Assembly: GCA_004299485.1 (NCBI GenBank)
Contig: SCQP01000014.1
Location: 372,001-436,000 of the forward strand
Direction: 5' to 3'
Length of the DNA: 64,000 nucleotides
DNA from: Acidobacteriota bacterium
GTDB lineage: Bacteria > Acidobacteriota > Terriglobia > Terriglobales > SCQP01
The notes below the pieces were generated by a model. It saw only the letters and a list, made by a program, of their open reading frames with translations, was not told the DNA's origin and ran no database searches. Below are positions 46,842 through 55,563 of this stretch, one piece after another. Position numbers and translations under genes: made by a program. Positions within the stretch are counted from its first letter, which is position 1. Every line of letters starts with the position of its first letter.

Positions 46842-46853
46842 CACGCCGGCGTG
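46842..46853. promoter_or_regulatory. 12-base palindrome upstream of vapB
   Basis: CACGCCGGCGTG is a perfect palindrome 15 bases before the VapB start. A related half-site, GACGCCGGTG, follows at about 46864-46873. The position fits an operator for autoregulation by the VapBC complex. Confidence 0.55.
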
Positions 46854-46899
46854 AGTTCTCCGTTGACGCCGGTGCGCCCCGACGGATACAGTTCCAGTC

Positions 46900-48726
46900 A
46901 TGAAACTCCATGGCTGGGCCGTTGGACTGGCGTTGTTCGCTACCTTGCCCCTGTGGGCCGATACCGTGCCGCGGCCCAAGGGCTATGTCGTCGATCACTA
47001 CACCTTCGCCGTCTCGCTGACCGACGCCAACAACTCCGTCGCCGTGCGCGACACCGTCACGCTGCATTTCACTGAGAGCGGCGTGCGCTCCGTCTGGCTG
47101 AACCTGTGCCAGTACCGCAGCCAGTCCGAGCCCGCCAATTCAGCCAATCCTTGCCTGCCGCGCGAACCCTACGGCGCGCCGAAAACCGCCCTCGCCCCGT
47201 CGGCCGGCACCGGCATGGTCGTCACGGCCGTCGCGGCCGCGGGCGGCAGCGCCGTGCGTTACCAGCAGGCGCACGATCTACTGACGATTACATTGCCGGG
47301 ACCCTCGCGCGCCGGCGAGCAGTTCCAGTTCACCGCCGTCTACCATGGCGTGCCCGCCAACGGCCTCATCATCGGCGAGAACCGCCACAGCGATCGCGAG
47401 TTCTTCGTGAACGAATGGCCGGATCTGGCGCGCAACTGGCTGGCCGTCGTCGACCACCCATCGATGAAGGCCACGCTGACCATGGATGTCACCGCGCCGC
47501 GCAAGTATCAGGTGCTCTCCAACGGCACCAAGCAGAAGCAGATCGCCCTGCCCGGCGATCTGGAAGAGACCGTCTGGCAGGAGCACGTTCCCATCTGCAC
47601 CTGGCAGTTCTCCCTCGCCGCCGCGCCCATGGCGGTTGACTACTTCGGCGAATATCACGGCATTCCGCTTTCTGCCTGGGTCTATCCGCAGGAGCGCAAG
47701 GTGGGCTTTAAGGCGTTCTCCACCTGGACGCAGCCGATTCTGGAGTTCTACATCGACCACATCGGCCCGTTCTCCTATGAAAAGCTGGCGCAGGTTGAGG
47801 CCAACGGCACCGGCGGCGGCATGGAGCTGGCCTCCGACATTTACTACGGCTATCCGCCCAGCGGCCCCGGACGTCAGCTTCTGGCGCATGAAATGGCGCA
47901 TCAATACTTTGGCGACTCGGTTACCGAAAGCGACTGGGACGATGTCTGGTTGAGTGAAGGCTTTGCCACCTACTTCGCGCTGCTCTACACCGAATATCAG
48001 GATGGCCACGACGCCTTCCTCCAGGGCATCGAGCGCAGCGCCGCCCAGGCCCGCCGCTACTACGAGGCTCACCCCGGCTCCCCGCTCGTCCACAACGACC
48101 TGAGCAATATCGGCGCGGTGATCGCCAACCAGGTGCAGATCTATCAGGGTGGCGCGCAGACCCTGCAGATGCTGCGCGGTGTGCTCGGCACGCGCACCTT
48201 CTGGGAAGGCATCCGCCTCTATTACCAGCGTCATCGCAACCGCAACGCCGATGACGCCGACCTGCAAAAAGCCATGCAGGACGCCTGCCAGCAGGATTCC
48301 GCCTGCCCGGTCTACGGCCGCAACCTCAACTGGTTTTTCCCGCAGTGGCTACACTGGGGCGGCATTATGAAGGTCAGCGGCACCTGGAGCTACGACGCCA
48401 CCGCACACGAAGTGGTGATCACGTTGAAGCAGACACCCGATCAAGGCCGCTACCGCCAGATGCCGTTTCAGGTTCGCGTCAGCGAACCGGAAACGGCCCT
48501 GCGTAGCGCGCAGCGCGGAGCAGGGCGTAGGCGCCGCATGCAGCCCGAACCGCCCCCGCCCCTGCCGGTAATCATGGTCAAAGGCGCCGAGACCACGCTC
48601 CGTCTGCCCGCCGCCCAGCTCCCTGTCACTGTCACGCTCGACCCCAACCACTGGGTCACGCTTGCCCAAAAGCGCTTCGTCGGTCCGGCGGTCACGGCCG
48701 TCCCCGTCGGTGGCGGCAACCGCTAG
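46900..48726 (+). CDS. Secreted M1-family zinc aminopeptidase
   Basis: A 608-residue peptidase with a signal peptide (about 1-20), an N-terminal beta domain, the exopeptidase motif GGGMELAS (a GAMEN variant), and HEMAHQYFGDS with H330, E331, H334 and the third ligand E353 (HExxH-18-E). It should cleave N-terminal residues from peptides outside the cytoplasm, complementing the M28 enzyme at 18472-20460. The helical C-terminal domain is short and ends with a Pro/Arg-rich segment (about 530-550). A GGDEF-like gene follows 18 bases later. Confidence 0.92.
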   Translation: MKLHGWAVGLALFATLPLWADTVPRPKGYVVDHYTFAVSLTDANNSVAVRDTVTLHFTESGVRSVWLNLCQYRSQSEPANSANPCLPREPYGAPKTALAPSAGTGMVVTAVAAAGGSAVRYQQAHDLLTITLPGPSRAGEQFQFTAVYHGVPANGLIIGENRHSDREFFVNEWPDLARNWLAVVDHPSMKATLTMDVTAPRKYQVLSNGTKQKQIALPGDLEETVWQEHVPICTWQFSLAAAPMAVDYFGEYHGIPLSAWVYPQERKVGFKAFSTWTQPILEFYIDHIGPFSYEKLAQVEANGTGGGMELASDIYYGYPPSGPGRQLLAHEMAHQYFGDSVTESDWDDVWLSEGFATYFALLYTEYQDGHDAFLQGIERSAAQARRYYEAHPGSPLVHNDLSNIGAVIANQVQIYQGGAQTLQMLRGVLGTRTFWEGIRLYYQRHRNRNADDADLQKAMQDACQQDSACPVYGRNLNWFFPQWLHWGGIMKVSGTWSYDATAHEVVITLKQTPDQGRYRQMPFQVRVSEPETALRSAQRGAGRRRRMQPEPPPPLPVIMVKGAETTLRLPAAQLPVTVTLDPNHWVTLAQKRFVGPAVTAVPVGGGNR

Positions 48727-48744
48727 CCAACAGGAGCGTCCCGA

Positions 48745-49524
48745 GTGCCAGCAACGCGCGCCGAAATCGAGACGCTCATCCTGAAGATGCTGGCCTCGCG
48801 CTCGAACGGCGAGTACAAGTACAACCTAACCGGCCGTGACGCTCCGGGCGAGCTTGAGAGGACGTTCGGCGAGGCTTGGTCAGCCGCACAGCGCCGCTCG
48901 GCTGCGGAGGCATTCGAAGGGTTGCGAAAAGGGGGCCTTGTCCGATCGACGATGACCAACCCAAACGACACTGAAAACTGGGTGGAGATTACCGAAGCTG
49001 GGCGAAAATCCCTCTCCAGCCCCGAACCCACATCGGCTACGGCCGAGATCAGCGTCGTGACCGACGAATGGCTGGCGGAGATCACCAAGCCAGCTCTCAA
49101 CGCCGGCCAACCGGTCGCCATTGCATACGCCGACCTCGACCATTTCAAGCAGGTCAACGACCGCCTTGGTCACGAAGCGGGCGATCTGTGCATCAAAGGG
49201 TTCGCAGAGGTCATTGCCAGTGTGCTCGCCCGTAAGGGCGAGTTTCGGCGCGGTTACGCCCGAGGCGATGAGTTCGTAGCCGTATTTCCAAACTTCACGC
49301 GCCGCGAGGCGACGTCGTGCTGCCAGAGGATCCGCGAAGAATTGATGCGCCTGAAAATTGGCGCGCCTGTCCAAGTGACCGCAAGCATAGGAGTGGCCGA
49401 CGCCACCGAGACCGAACCGCCGGACGTGAAGGCGGCGGTCACAGCCGCAGAACAAAGAATGCGGCTGGCCAAAAACACGCGCGACACTGTTATCTCCGGC
49501 ACAGAAACGCGCAGATTCATCTGA
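48745..49524 (+). CDS. Winged-helix/GGDEF-like protein (soluble)
   Basis: A 259-residue cytoplasmic protein. Residues 1-95 look like a winged helix (two helices, then GLRKGGLVRSTM and WVEITEAGRKSL). Residues 120-255 are a GGDEF cyclase domain with metal-site D130 and D132 (YADLDHFKQVNDRLGHEAGD) and the signature as RGDEF at 173-177, the first Gly replaced by Arg. It may make cyclic di-GMP or a related nucleotide, or bind GTP only. GTG at 48745 follows AGGAG. Base composition is less GC-rich than its neighbours, hinting at transfer. No membrane or receiver domain is present. Confidence 0.8.
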   Translation: MPATRAEIETLILKMLASRSNGEYKYNLTGRDAPGELERTFGEAWSAAQRRSAAEAFEGLRKGGLVRSTMTNPNDTENWVEITEAGRKSLSSPEPTSATAEISVVTDEWLAEITKPALNAGQPVAIAYADLDHFKQVNDRLGHEAGDLCIKGFAEVIASVLARKGEFRRGYARGDEFVAVFPNFTRREATSCCQRIREELMRLKIGAPVQVTASIGVADATETEPPDVKAAVTAAEQRMRLAKNTRDTVISGTETRRFI

Positions 49525-49575
49525 CGCAGCCTCGCCGACGCCCGGCACCCCGCCCCGCCAGGGCCACCGCGCTCA

Positions 49576-49603
49576 CTGAACACTGAAACCTGAACACTGA
49601 ACA
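49576..49603. repeat. CTGAACA heptamer array
   Basis: Units CTGAACA, CTGAAAC, CTGAACA and CTGAACA. The preceding 35 bases carry CCCGGCA and GCGCTCA, the core motifs found with the arrays at 13014 and 1102. It separates the convergent GGDEF-like and LytTR genes. Confidence 0.87.
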
Positions 49604-49609
49604 CTCGCT

Positions 49610-50332
49610 TCAGCCTCCCAGCACTTCCTTCAGTCTCGCATGCCCGCTCCGGCTCACTGGCAGCCGCTCGCCAGAGTGCAGCACCACCATAAAGCTATCC
49701 TTGCCCGCCGGCTCGATGCGCGCTACGCGGTCGAGCCGCACCAGGCAGGAGCGGTGAATGCGGATGAACTGCGCCGGGTCGAGCGCCGTTTCCAGGCTGG
49801 CAATCGTCTGCTGCTTCAGGTATTTATTGCCTTCGCTTGCCAGCGCCACATAGTCATCCTGCGCTTCGGCGTAGTCAAGCTTGGCCACCGGAATGATCGT
49901 CACCTTGGCGCCATCGCGCACCACGATCCGCTCCAGCGGTCCCGGATGGACGGCGGCGCTCAGCTCGCGGGCGTCGGGCGGACGGCGCGTGAGCGCACGG
50001 TCAATCGCCGCCTGCAGTCGCTCGGTGGTGAAGGGTTTGAGCAGGTAGTCGACCGCATGTACCTCAAACGCCCGCAGCGCGTACTCATCATGCGCAGTCA
50101 CAAACACGACGGGCAGTTTCTTGTCGATGATCTCCAGCACTTCAAAGCCATCGAGCTTGGGCATCTGAATATCGAGCAGCAGCAGGTCGGGGCTATGGAG
50201 CGCGACCGCCCGCACGGCGTCAAAGCCGTTGGCGCACTCGGCCACAATCTCGATGCGCGCATCGTGCGCCAGCATTTCCCGCAGCACCGAGCGCGCCAGC
50301 TCTTCATCATCGACGATGATGGCTCTAAGCAC
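49610..50332 (-). CDS. LytTR-type response regulator
   Basis: A 240-residue regulator with a receiver (D8-D9 in IVDDEE, phospho-acceptor D54 in LLLLDIQMP, Lys in LLKPF) and a C-terminal LytTR DNA-binding domain (IPVAKLDYAEAQDDYVAL, FIRIHRSCLVRLDRVARI). Its start overlaps the kinase stop by eight bases, so the two form a LytS/LytR-like system. Targets unknown; LytTR regulators often control envelope or adhesion genes. Confidence 0.95.
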   Translation of the reverse strand: MLRAIIVDDEELARSVLREMLAHDARIEIVAECANGFDAVRAVALHSPDLLLLDIQMPKLDGFEVLEIIDKKLPVVFVTAHDEYALRAFEVHAVDYLLKPFTTERLQAAIDRALTRRPPDARELSAAVHPGPLERIVVRDGAKVTIIPVAKLDYAEAQDDYVALASEGNKYLKQQTIASLETALDPAQFIRIHRSCLVRLDRVARIEPAGKDSFMVVLHSGERLPVSRSGHARLKEVLGG

Positions 50333-51347
50333 GGGCTCCCTCCTCCACCGGCAGCGCCAGCGTCACGCAGAACCGTGCATCGGCGGCGCTGACTTCCATT
50401 AGTCCGCGCCCGCCAAACACCGCTTCCAGCCGCGCCCGCACGTTGCGCAGGCCCACCCCGCCGGAACGCCGCCGCGTGCTCTCCGGATCGTAGGCATTCT
50501 GCACCTCGACTACCAGCGCGCCTTCACGCAACACCGCCCGCAACTCGACCGCCCCGCCTTCGACCAGCCCGCTGATACCGTGCACCACGGCATTTTCCAC
50601 CAGCGGTTGCAGCAGCAGCGGCGGCACCAGCACCTCCAGCGCTCCATCGCTGACCTGCTCGTCAAACCGCAGCCGCGCCCCGAAACGGATCTGCTCGACC
50701 GCCACGAAGCTGTGAATCAGCGCCAGTTCCTCGCGTAGCGGCACCAATGCCTGTGCTTCACCCAGTGTCAGCGTGCGCCGCAGAAAATCACCCAATCGCA
50801 CGCACATCTCGCGGGCGCGGGCGGCATCGGTCGTCGTCAGCGCACTGATGGAGTTGAGCGAGTTGTACAGAAAATGGGGATTGATCTGCGCCTTCAGCGC
50901 CCGCAGTTCCGCCTCCCGCGCCAGCCCATGCGCCTCCTGCGCCCGTTCGGCTTCGAGCGTCAGGTAATACCCGGCCGCCGCCAGCCAGTAGAACAAAATG
51001 CCGGGTATCCAGACCGCGATCATGCCCGCGGTATCCAGCATCGGCCAACCGTAGAGAAACGCCAACAAGCGTGCCAGCAGCGACCATACCCACCCCACTA
51101 CCACGGCATCGATGCCATGCGCCGCCAAAGCCGTGCCCGGATATTTGCTCAACGGCAGCGCCCGGCACGTGTACCAGATGGGCAGCAGCCCGAACGCCAG
51201 CACCAGCGTCAGCGGCCCCGCCAGCGCCGCCGCATGCCCCACCGGCAGCCCGCTCGCGTGCAGCAGATATGCCAGCAGGAAGCCCAGCGGCACCCACGCG
51301 GCCACGTAGATCGCCAGGCGGCGGTTATTTTGCAGCACCGGGTGCAT
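50325..51347 (-). CDS. LytS-like histidine kinase
   Basis: A 340-residue kinase with four membrane segments (about 10-30, 38-60, 82-100, 108-130) and a His_kinase domain: H158 in AQINPHFLYNSLNSIS, N-box LLLQPLVENAVVHGI and GGVGLRNVRARL. It has no separate extracytoplasmic sensor domain, so the membrane part or a partner protein may sense. It begins three bases after the stop of the LiaF-like gene and overlaps the regulator gene, a likely three-gene operon. Confidence 0.93.
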   Translation of the reverse strand: MHPVLQNNRRLAIYVAAWVPLGFLLAYLLHASGLPVGHAAALAGPLTLVLAFGLLPIWYTCRALPLSKYPGTALAAHGIDAVVVGWVWSLLARLLAFLYGWPMLDTAGMIAVWIPGILFYWLAAAGYYLTLEAERAQEAHGLAREAELRALKAQINPHFLYNSLNSISALTTTDAARAREMCVRLGDFLRRTLTLGEAQALVPLREELALIHSFVAVEQIRFGARLRFDEQVSDGALEVLVPPLLLQPLVENAVVHGISGLVEGGAVELRAVLREGALVVEVQNAYDPESTRRRSGGVGLRNVRARLEAVFGGRGLMEVSAADARFCVTLALPVEEGARA

Positions 51348-51349
51348 GT

Positions 51350-52204
51350 CTAGTTCTTGATGACCACCCCGCCAAACATCGCCCAGCCGGTAATGATCAG
51401 CCGCTTGGCGCCGGACACGGGCGTGTCCTGTTGCGTTTCATCGCTGTAGCCGCCCAGAAACGGCTGGCCGTGCATTTCGATGATCCAGTGCTCCGGTACA
51501 CGGATTTCTGCGCCCCCAAACAAGGCCGTGATGTCGAGCGTGGCCGCGTCGCCGGCAATTTCGGCGCGATGCAGGTCGAGTTGGATGCCGCCAAAGAACG
51601 CATGCAGCCGCCCACCCCGAAACTGCTGCGAGTTGATTCGCCGCTGATAGCCGCCGAGCACCGCCACCCCGTCAATATAGCTATCGTCGCCGCCCGAAGG
51701 CGCACTCGCCTCCGTGCTGCCCGGCGCCGGGCCGCTCGGACTGGGCTCAGCGGATGCGCCGGTAGCACCGCTGTCGCCCGCGCCGGACCAGTCCTCCGCC
51801 CAGCCGGAGCGCCGGCGAGTCCGGTAGTAATGCCGACCGTGGCGCCGGTAGCTCCAGGGCCGGCGGAACAGCAACGAAATGCCCACCACGATCAGAATCA
51901 CCGGCCAGTAGTTGGTCAGGTCTAAGTACCAATAACCGAGATTGCTCGCGATCCAGCCCGCGCCCACCACAATCGCTACCACGCCCCAGAACAATCGCAT
52001 CCCGCGCGGACGCCAGCTCAGCAGCTCAATACCGAAAATAATGAACACCGCTGGCCAGAAATAGTTAAAAAAATATCCGGCCGAGATCACATGAAGCTGA
52101 TCGAGCAGAAAAATCACGCCCAGCGCGATCAGGATCAGGGGACCGAACAGCCCGCGGCCGCCGCAACGGCAGTGGCGGGATTGAGAATCGATGACATCGA
52201 ACAT
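51350..52204 (-). CDS. LiaF-like membrane protein
   Basis: A 284-residue protein: Cys-rich start (HCRCGGRG), four membrane segments (LLGP-like, about 20-110), a basic linker, a Pro/Ser/Gly-rich stretch, and a C-terminal LiaF-type beta-helix (VAVLGGYQRRINS, AFFGGIQLDLHRAEI, ALFGGAEIRVPEHW, MFGGVVIKN). In Firmicutes LiaF restrains the LiaS kinase under envelope stress. ATG at 52204 is chosen as it starts the conserved region; the upstream reading covers the divergent promoter. It heads the operon with the LytS-like kinase. Confidence 0.88.
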   Translation of the reverse strand: MFDVIDSQSRHCRCGGRGLFGPLILIALGVIFLLDQLHVISAGYFFNYFWPAVFIIFGIELLSWRPRGMRLFWGVVAIVVGAGWIASNLGYWYLDLTNYWPVILIVVGISLLFRRPWSYRRHGRHYYRTRRRSGWAEDWSGAGDSGATGASAEPSPSGPAPGSTEASAPSGGDDSYIDGVAVLGGYQRRINSQQFRGGRLHAFFGGIQLDLHRAEIAGDAATLDITALFGGAEIRVPEHWIIEMHGQPFLGGYSDETQQDTPVSGAKRLIITGWAMFGGVVIKN

Positions 52205-52354
52205 AGGCGCTTGCGCCTCCAAGATCGAGATTATGCAGCCATCCACGCTATCACGACCGCCAATCGGCCAACGCCCTTCCTTTACCGGCAAATACCGCCC
52301 AAATGGCGCTATGGAGCCTGCAACTCTGCCCAGCTCTGCCGCACCCAAGCGCAG

Positions 52355-53176
52355 GTGGGTTGGGATTTTAACCCGGTCATTCTGGCGGGCTGCGCCGCGC
52401 TGGCGACGATCTATTTCGCAGCCTACTACGGCACCGGCGCCCACCGCGAGAAGCAATGGCACTTCTGGCCCCGCGCTATCACATTTCTATTCGCTGACGT
52501 CGTCCTGCTTTTGGCGCTGATTTCTCCGCTCGACCCGCTCGGCGAGACGCGCCTTTTCAGCGCCCACATGGTCCAGCATTTGCTGCTGCTCGAAGTCGTC
52601 GCGCCTCTCTGGGTGCTGGGCCTGCCCGTGCCCGTCGCGCAGCGCCTCCTGCGCCTCCCTGCCCTGTCCCGTATCGAAAAACGCCTGCGTGATCCGCGCA
52701 TCGCCTGGCCCATCGGCTTTTTCACGCTCGCCCTCTGGCACATCCCCTACTTCTACGACCTGGCGCTGAGCGCGGATGGCACCCATGCCCTCGAGCACCT
52801 GTGCTTTCTTCTCAGCGCGTTCGTCTTCTGGTGGCCGGTCGTCTCGCCCCTTGCCAGCCACCGCATGCCGACGGTGACTTCGGTCCTCTATTTGTTCAGC
52901 CGCATGACCGCCAACCTTATGTTAGGCGTCGTGGTAATTGCCCTGCCGGTCGGCGCCTACGCCGCCTACGCCCATCGCGTTCTGCCACTGCCCTTTGGCC
53001 TTACCCCCTATACCGACAAGGAACTCGGCGGCTACCTCATGTGGCTGCCCACGCTACTGATCGATGTCGCCGCGGTCCCCCTCTTCCTGGTGCTCCTGCT
53101 TAAACCCGCGGTACTCCCGAGCCAAACGTTACCGGAGGTGACAAATCCCGCCGCACCGGCGGCTTTTCACGGCTGA
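52355..53176 (+). CDS. ctaG: Cytochrome c oxidase assembly protein, CtaG (caa3) family
   Basis: A 273-residue membrane protein with about seven segments, including LFSAHMVQHLLLLEVVAPLWVLG, ALWHIPYFYDLAL and ALEHLCFLLSAFVFWWPV. The His residues in HMVQH, WHIPYFYD and EHL are characteristic of CtaG, which helps insert copper into caa3-type oxidase. GTG at 52355 gives the family's N-terminus (GWDFNPVILAG); an ATG at 52091 would overlap the divergent LiaF gene and is rejected. The 3' end overlaps the GMC oxidase gene by 77 bases. No oxidase subunits lie nearby. Confidence 0.85.
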   Translation: MGWDFNPVILAGCAALATIYFAAYYGTGAHREKQWHFWPRAITFLFADVVLLLALISPLDPLGETRLFSAHMVQHLLLLEVVAPLWVLGLPVPVAQRLLRLPALSRIEKRLRDPRIAWPIGFFTLALWHIPYFYDLALSADGTHALEHLCFLLSAFVFWWPVVSPLASHRMPTVTSVLYLFSRMTANLMLGVVVIALPVGAYAAYAHRVLPLPFGLTPYTDKELGGYLMWLPTLLIDVAAVPLFLVLLLKPAVLPSQTLPEVTNPAAPAAFHG

Positions 53177-54806
53177 CGTGGCTCGAGGTAAAAATGGCCT
53201 CGCCCTGCTGATTCAGGTAATCGGCAGTTCGGGCGGCAAGGGCCTGAATGGTCAGGCCAGGGTTGGCCGAGCCTTGAGTGGGAAAGACGCTGCCGTCGCA
53301 GATAAACAGGTTTGCGATGTCGTGCGTGCGGCAGAAACCATCGACTATGGAGTTTTCCGGCCTCGTGCCCATCCGCGCCGCGCCGACCAGGTGCGCGTAG
53401 CGCTGCTCCTCGACGACTTCTTTGGCGCCCGCCGCCAATAGAATTTCTTCGACCTTCTTGACCGCGAAGCGGATCATCTTGTGATCGTTTTCGTGCAGGC
53501 TGAAGGTCACGTGCGCGACCGGCAAGCCGAAGTCATCTTTTTCTTCCGCCAGTTCAATCTTGTTGTCGTAAGCCGGGAGAATCTCGCCCAGCACGCCGAG
53601 AGTGGACCAATGGTTGTAGTCCATCATCACCTCGCGCAAACCCCAGCCCCAGGCGCCTTTGGCTTTGGCCATTTGCTTGGCAAACGCGATGGGCAGCGGA
53701 CCGACGGTCTGGACGGCAAAGCCGCGCGCGAAATCGCGCTTGGGGTCGGTCTCGTAGAACTCCTCTGTCATGGCATGTGCAGGTGGAGCTTTGTACAGCC
53801 GCACCAGATCCGGAAAGCGCCCCGCGACCACGTTGCCCGCCTGCACCATGAGGTAATGGCCAAGCAAGCCGCTGGAATTCGCCAGCCCTTGCTCAAATCC
53901 TGGGCAGGCCGAGTTGAACAACAGGCGCGGGGTTTCGATGGCGTAGCCGCAGACGATGATGGCGCGAGCGCGCTGCACGTGCTCCCGGCCATCGCGGTCG
54001 AAGTAGGTGACGGCGTTGACGCGGCGGTTCGGACCGAGATGAATGCGCGCCACCATAGAGCGGTCGCGGATCTCAGCGCCATGCGCGATGGCGTCGGGCA
54101 CGTGCGAGATGAGCGTCGATTGCTTCGCCCCCACCTTGCAGCCCTGAATGCAAAAACCGCGATAGATGCAGTGCGGCCGGTCGGCGCGCGAGCCGGAAAG
54201 AATCGCCACTGGCCCTCCCGCACACACGCGAATTCCCAGCTTAGTGCAGCCTCTGACCAAGGTGTCGCCGACGCCGCCCATCGGATGCGGTCCATACGGA
54301 TATCCGTGCGGATCTCCCCAGGTGAACCATGCCGGTCCCGCCGCAGGCATTTCCCGCTCGATCAACTCGTAGTAGGGTTTGAGGTCTTTGTAGCTGATGG
54401 GCCAGTCGCAACCCACGCCATCTTCGGTGTACGTGCGAAAGTCCGAGGGATGCAGCCGCGGTACAAACGCCGCCCAGTGCACCGAACCGCCGCCCACGCC
54501 CCGACCGCTGTTGTTCTCGCCCAACGCAATCGGGTCGCTGCCGCCGGTAATGCGCAAATCGGTCCAGTAGAGCTGGTGTGAGCCGGCCTCGTCGCTCACC
54601 CAATCCCGCTCGGTATCCCAGAACGGCCCCGCTTCCAGCCCCACGACTTTGAACCCAGCCCGCGCCAGCCGTTGCAACAGCACCGCACCGGCCGACCCCA
54701 CGCCGACGATGCAGTAGTCCACGGCCTCTTCCTCCCGGTAGCATTTCATCTCCGGTCCGAGGTGCTGCATGGGCCCCAACCGATGCCCCTCCATCGCCAT
54801 CTTCAT
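53100..54806 (-). CDS. GMC-family sugar/alcohol dehydrogenase (flavoprotein)
   Basis: A 568-residue FAD enzyme. The Rossmann motif G35-x-G37-x-x-G40 (VGVGSAGAVL) and GVGGGSVHWAAFVPRLHP bind FAD; the C-terminal segment YAHLVGAARMG with NPGLTIQALAARTADYL is the GMC_oxred_C signature, with His near residue 494 as a likely catalytic base. The next genes upstream encode a gluconate-2-dehydrogenase-subunit-3-like protein and a membrane protein, the usual partners of membrane-bound sugar dehydrogenases. No Tat signal is seen on it. The last 77 bases overlap ctaG. Substrate is probably a sugar or sugar acid. Confidence 0.92.
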   Translation of the reverse strand: MKMAMEGHRLGPMQHLGPEMKCYREEEAVDYCIVGVGSAGAVLLQRLARAGFKVVGLEAGPFWDTERDWVSDEAGSHQLYWTDLRITGGSDPIALGENNSGRGVGGGSVHWAAFVPRLHPSDFRTYTEDGVGCDWPISYKDLKPYYELIEREMPAAGPAWFTWGDPHGYPYGPHPMGGVGDTLVRGCTKLGIRVCAGGPVAILSGSRADRPHCIYRGFCIQGCKVGAKQSTLISHVPDAIAHGAEIRDRSMVARIHLGPNRRVNAVTYFDRDGREHVQRARAIIVCGYAIETPRLLFNSACPGFEQGLANSSGLLGHYLMVQAGNVVAGRFPDLVRLYKAPPAHAMTEEFYETDPKRDFARGFAVQTVGPLPIAFAKQMAKAKGAWGWGLREVMMDYNHWSTLGVLGEILPAYDNKIELAEEKDDFGLPVAHVTFSLHENDHKMIRFAVKKVEEILLAAGAKEVVEEQRYAHLVGAARMGTRPENSIVDGFCRTHDIANLFICDGSVFPTQGSANPGLTIQALAARTADYLNQQGEAIFTSSHVSREKPPVRRDLSPPVTFGSGVPRV

Positions 54807-54856
54807 TGCCGAGTCCCGTCGCGCCCCGCCTCACAACGAACAGTTCGCGCTGCACG

Positions 54857-54884
54857 GCTGATGGCTGATCGCTTATAGCTGATG
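54857..54884. repeat. GCTGATG heptamer array
   Basis: Units GCTGATG, GCTGATC, GCTTATA and GCTGATG, plus GCTGTCT. It lies in the 85-base junction between the GMC gene and its subunit-3-like partner, following a CGCCCCGCC stretch like those beside the arrays at 13014 and 49576. Confidence 0.8.
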
Positions 54885-54891
54885 GCTGTCT

Positions 54892-55563
54892 TCACAAGTG
54901 ACTCCCCGGCAGCGGCCGGCATTCGCCCGACAACGAATCTTCCGGCGCCGCCCACTCGTAGCGTTGCTCGGGTTTTTCCCACGGCTCCGGCTCCCCGCGC
55001 TCCAGCCGCATGTAGCCGCGCGGATACGCGGGTCCGCCAAAGCCGATTTCATCCCACGCCCAGGGATGGGCATAGTAGACCTCGGCTACGTCGTTGACCA
55101 GCATCAGCCAGAAATGTTTCACCGACATGCGCGCGAAAATCGCCTTGGCCGCTGGCGGCTCGCCGTCGTGAAGGGTAAACAGCACTTGATCGCGCTCCCG
55201 ATTCCTCAAGTACAGAAATTCGGCGCCGAAGAGATGCTGTGCAATCTCTTCGATGGCGCGCAAGCCCATGCGGTAAGCCTCGCCATCCGGCGGCATGTCG
55301 GCGTAGCGATAGCCCGGCCCGCGATGCTCGTACAGTCTCTTGTCCAACTCCGGAACGATGGCAATACGCCGCTCCGCCGGACGGTCATCCTGCGGCAGAA
55401 TCTGGTTCACCACCGCCTCCAGACGCTCGGCTTCGCCCGGCCCAAAAAAGCGCAGCGGTGCTGGCGGCTCCAGTCGCTTCAGTACAACGGCGCGAGTGGC
55501 ATCGTCCCAGAAGTCCTTCTGGGCAAGCGTTGAGTAGCCGGGATAGTAGCCGATCTGCTTCAT
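54892..55563 (-). CDS. Gluconate 2-dehydrogenase subunit 3 family protein
   Basis: A 223-residue protein matching the subunit-3 family: FGPGEAERLEAVVNQILPQDD near the N-terminus, then GLRAIEEIAQHLFGAEFL and HFWLMLVNDVAEVYYAHPWAWDEIGFGGPAYPRGY toward the end. It should be the small subunit that partners the GMC flavoprotein. ATG at 55563 is chosen because it overlaps the stop of the upstream membrane gene (ATGA). Unlike many relatives no Tat signal peptide is present, so cellular location is uncertain. A longer reading to 55887 is only the shadow of the membrane gene. Confidence 0.88.
   Translation of the reverse strand: MKQIGYYPGYSTLAQKDFWDDATRAVVLKRLEPPAPLRFFGPGEAERLEAVVNQILPQDDRPAERRIAIVPELDKRLYEHRGPGYRYADMPPDGEAYRMGLRAIEEIAQHLFGAEFLYLRNRERDQVLFTLHDGEPPAAKAIFARMSVKHFWLMLVNDVAEVYYAHPWAWDEIGFGGPAYPRGYMRLERGEPEPWEKPEQRYEWAAPEDSLSGECRPLPGSHL

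Noticed and set aside
52091-52354. Upstream ATG start for ctaG.
   Set aside because: It would overlap the divergent LiaF-like gene and adds a Gln/Arg-rich stretch unlike CtaG; GTG 52355 starts the conserved region.
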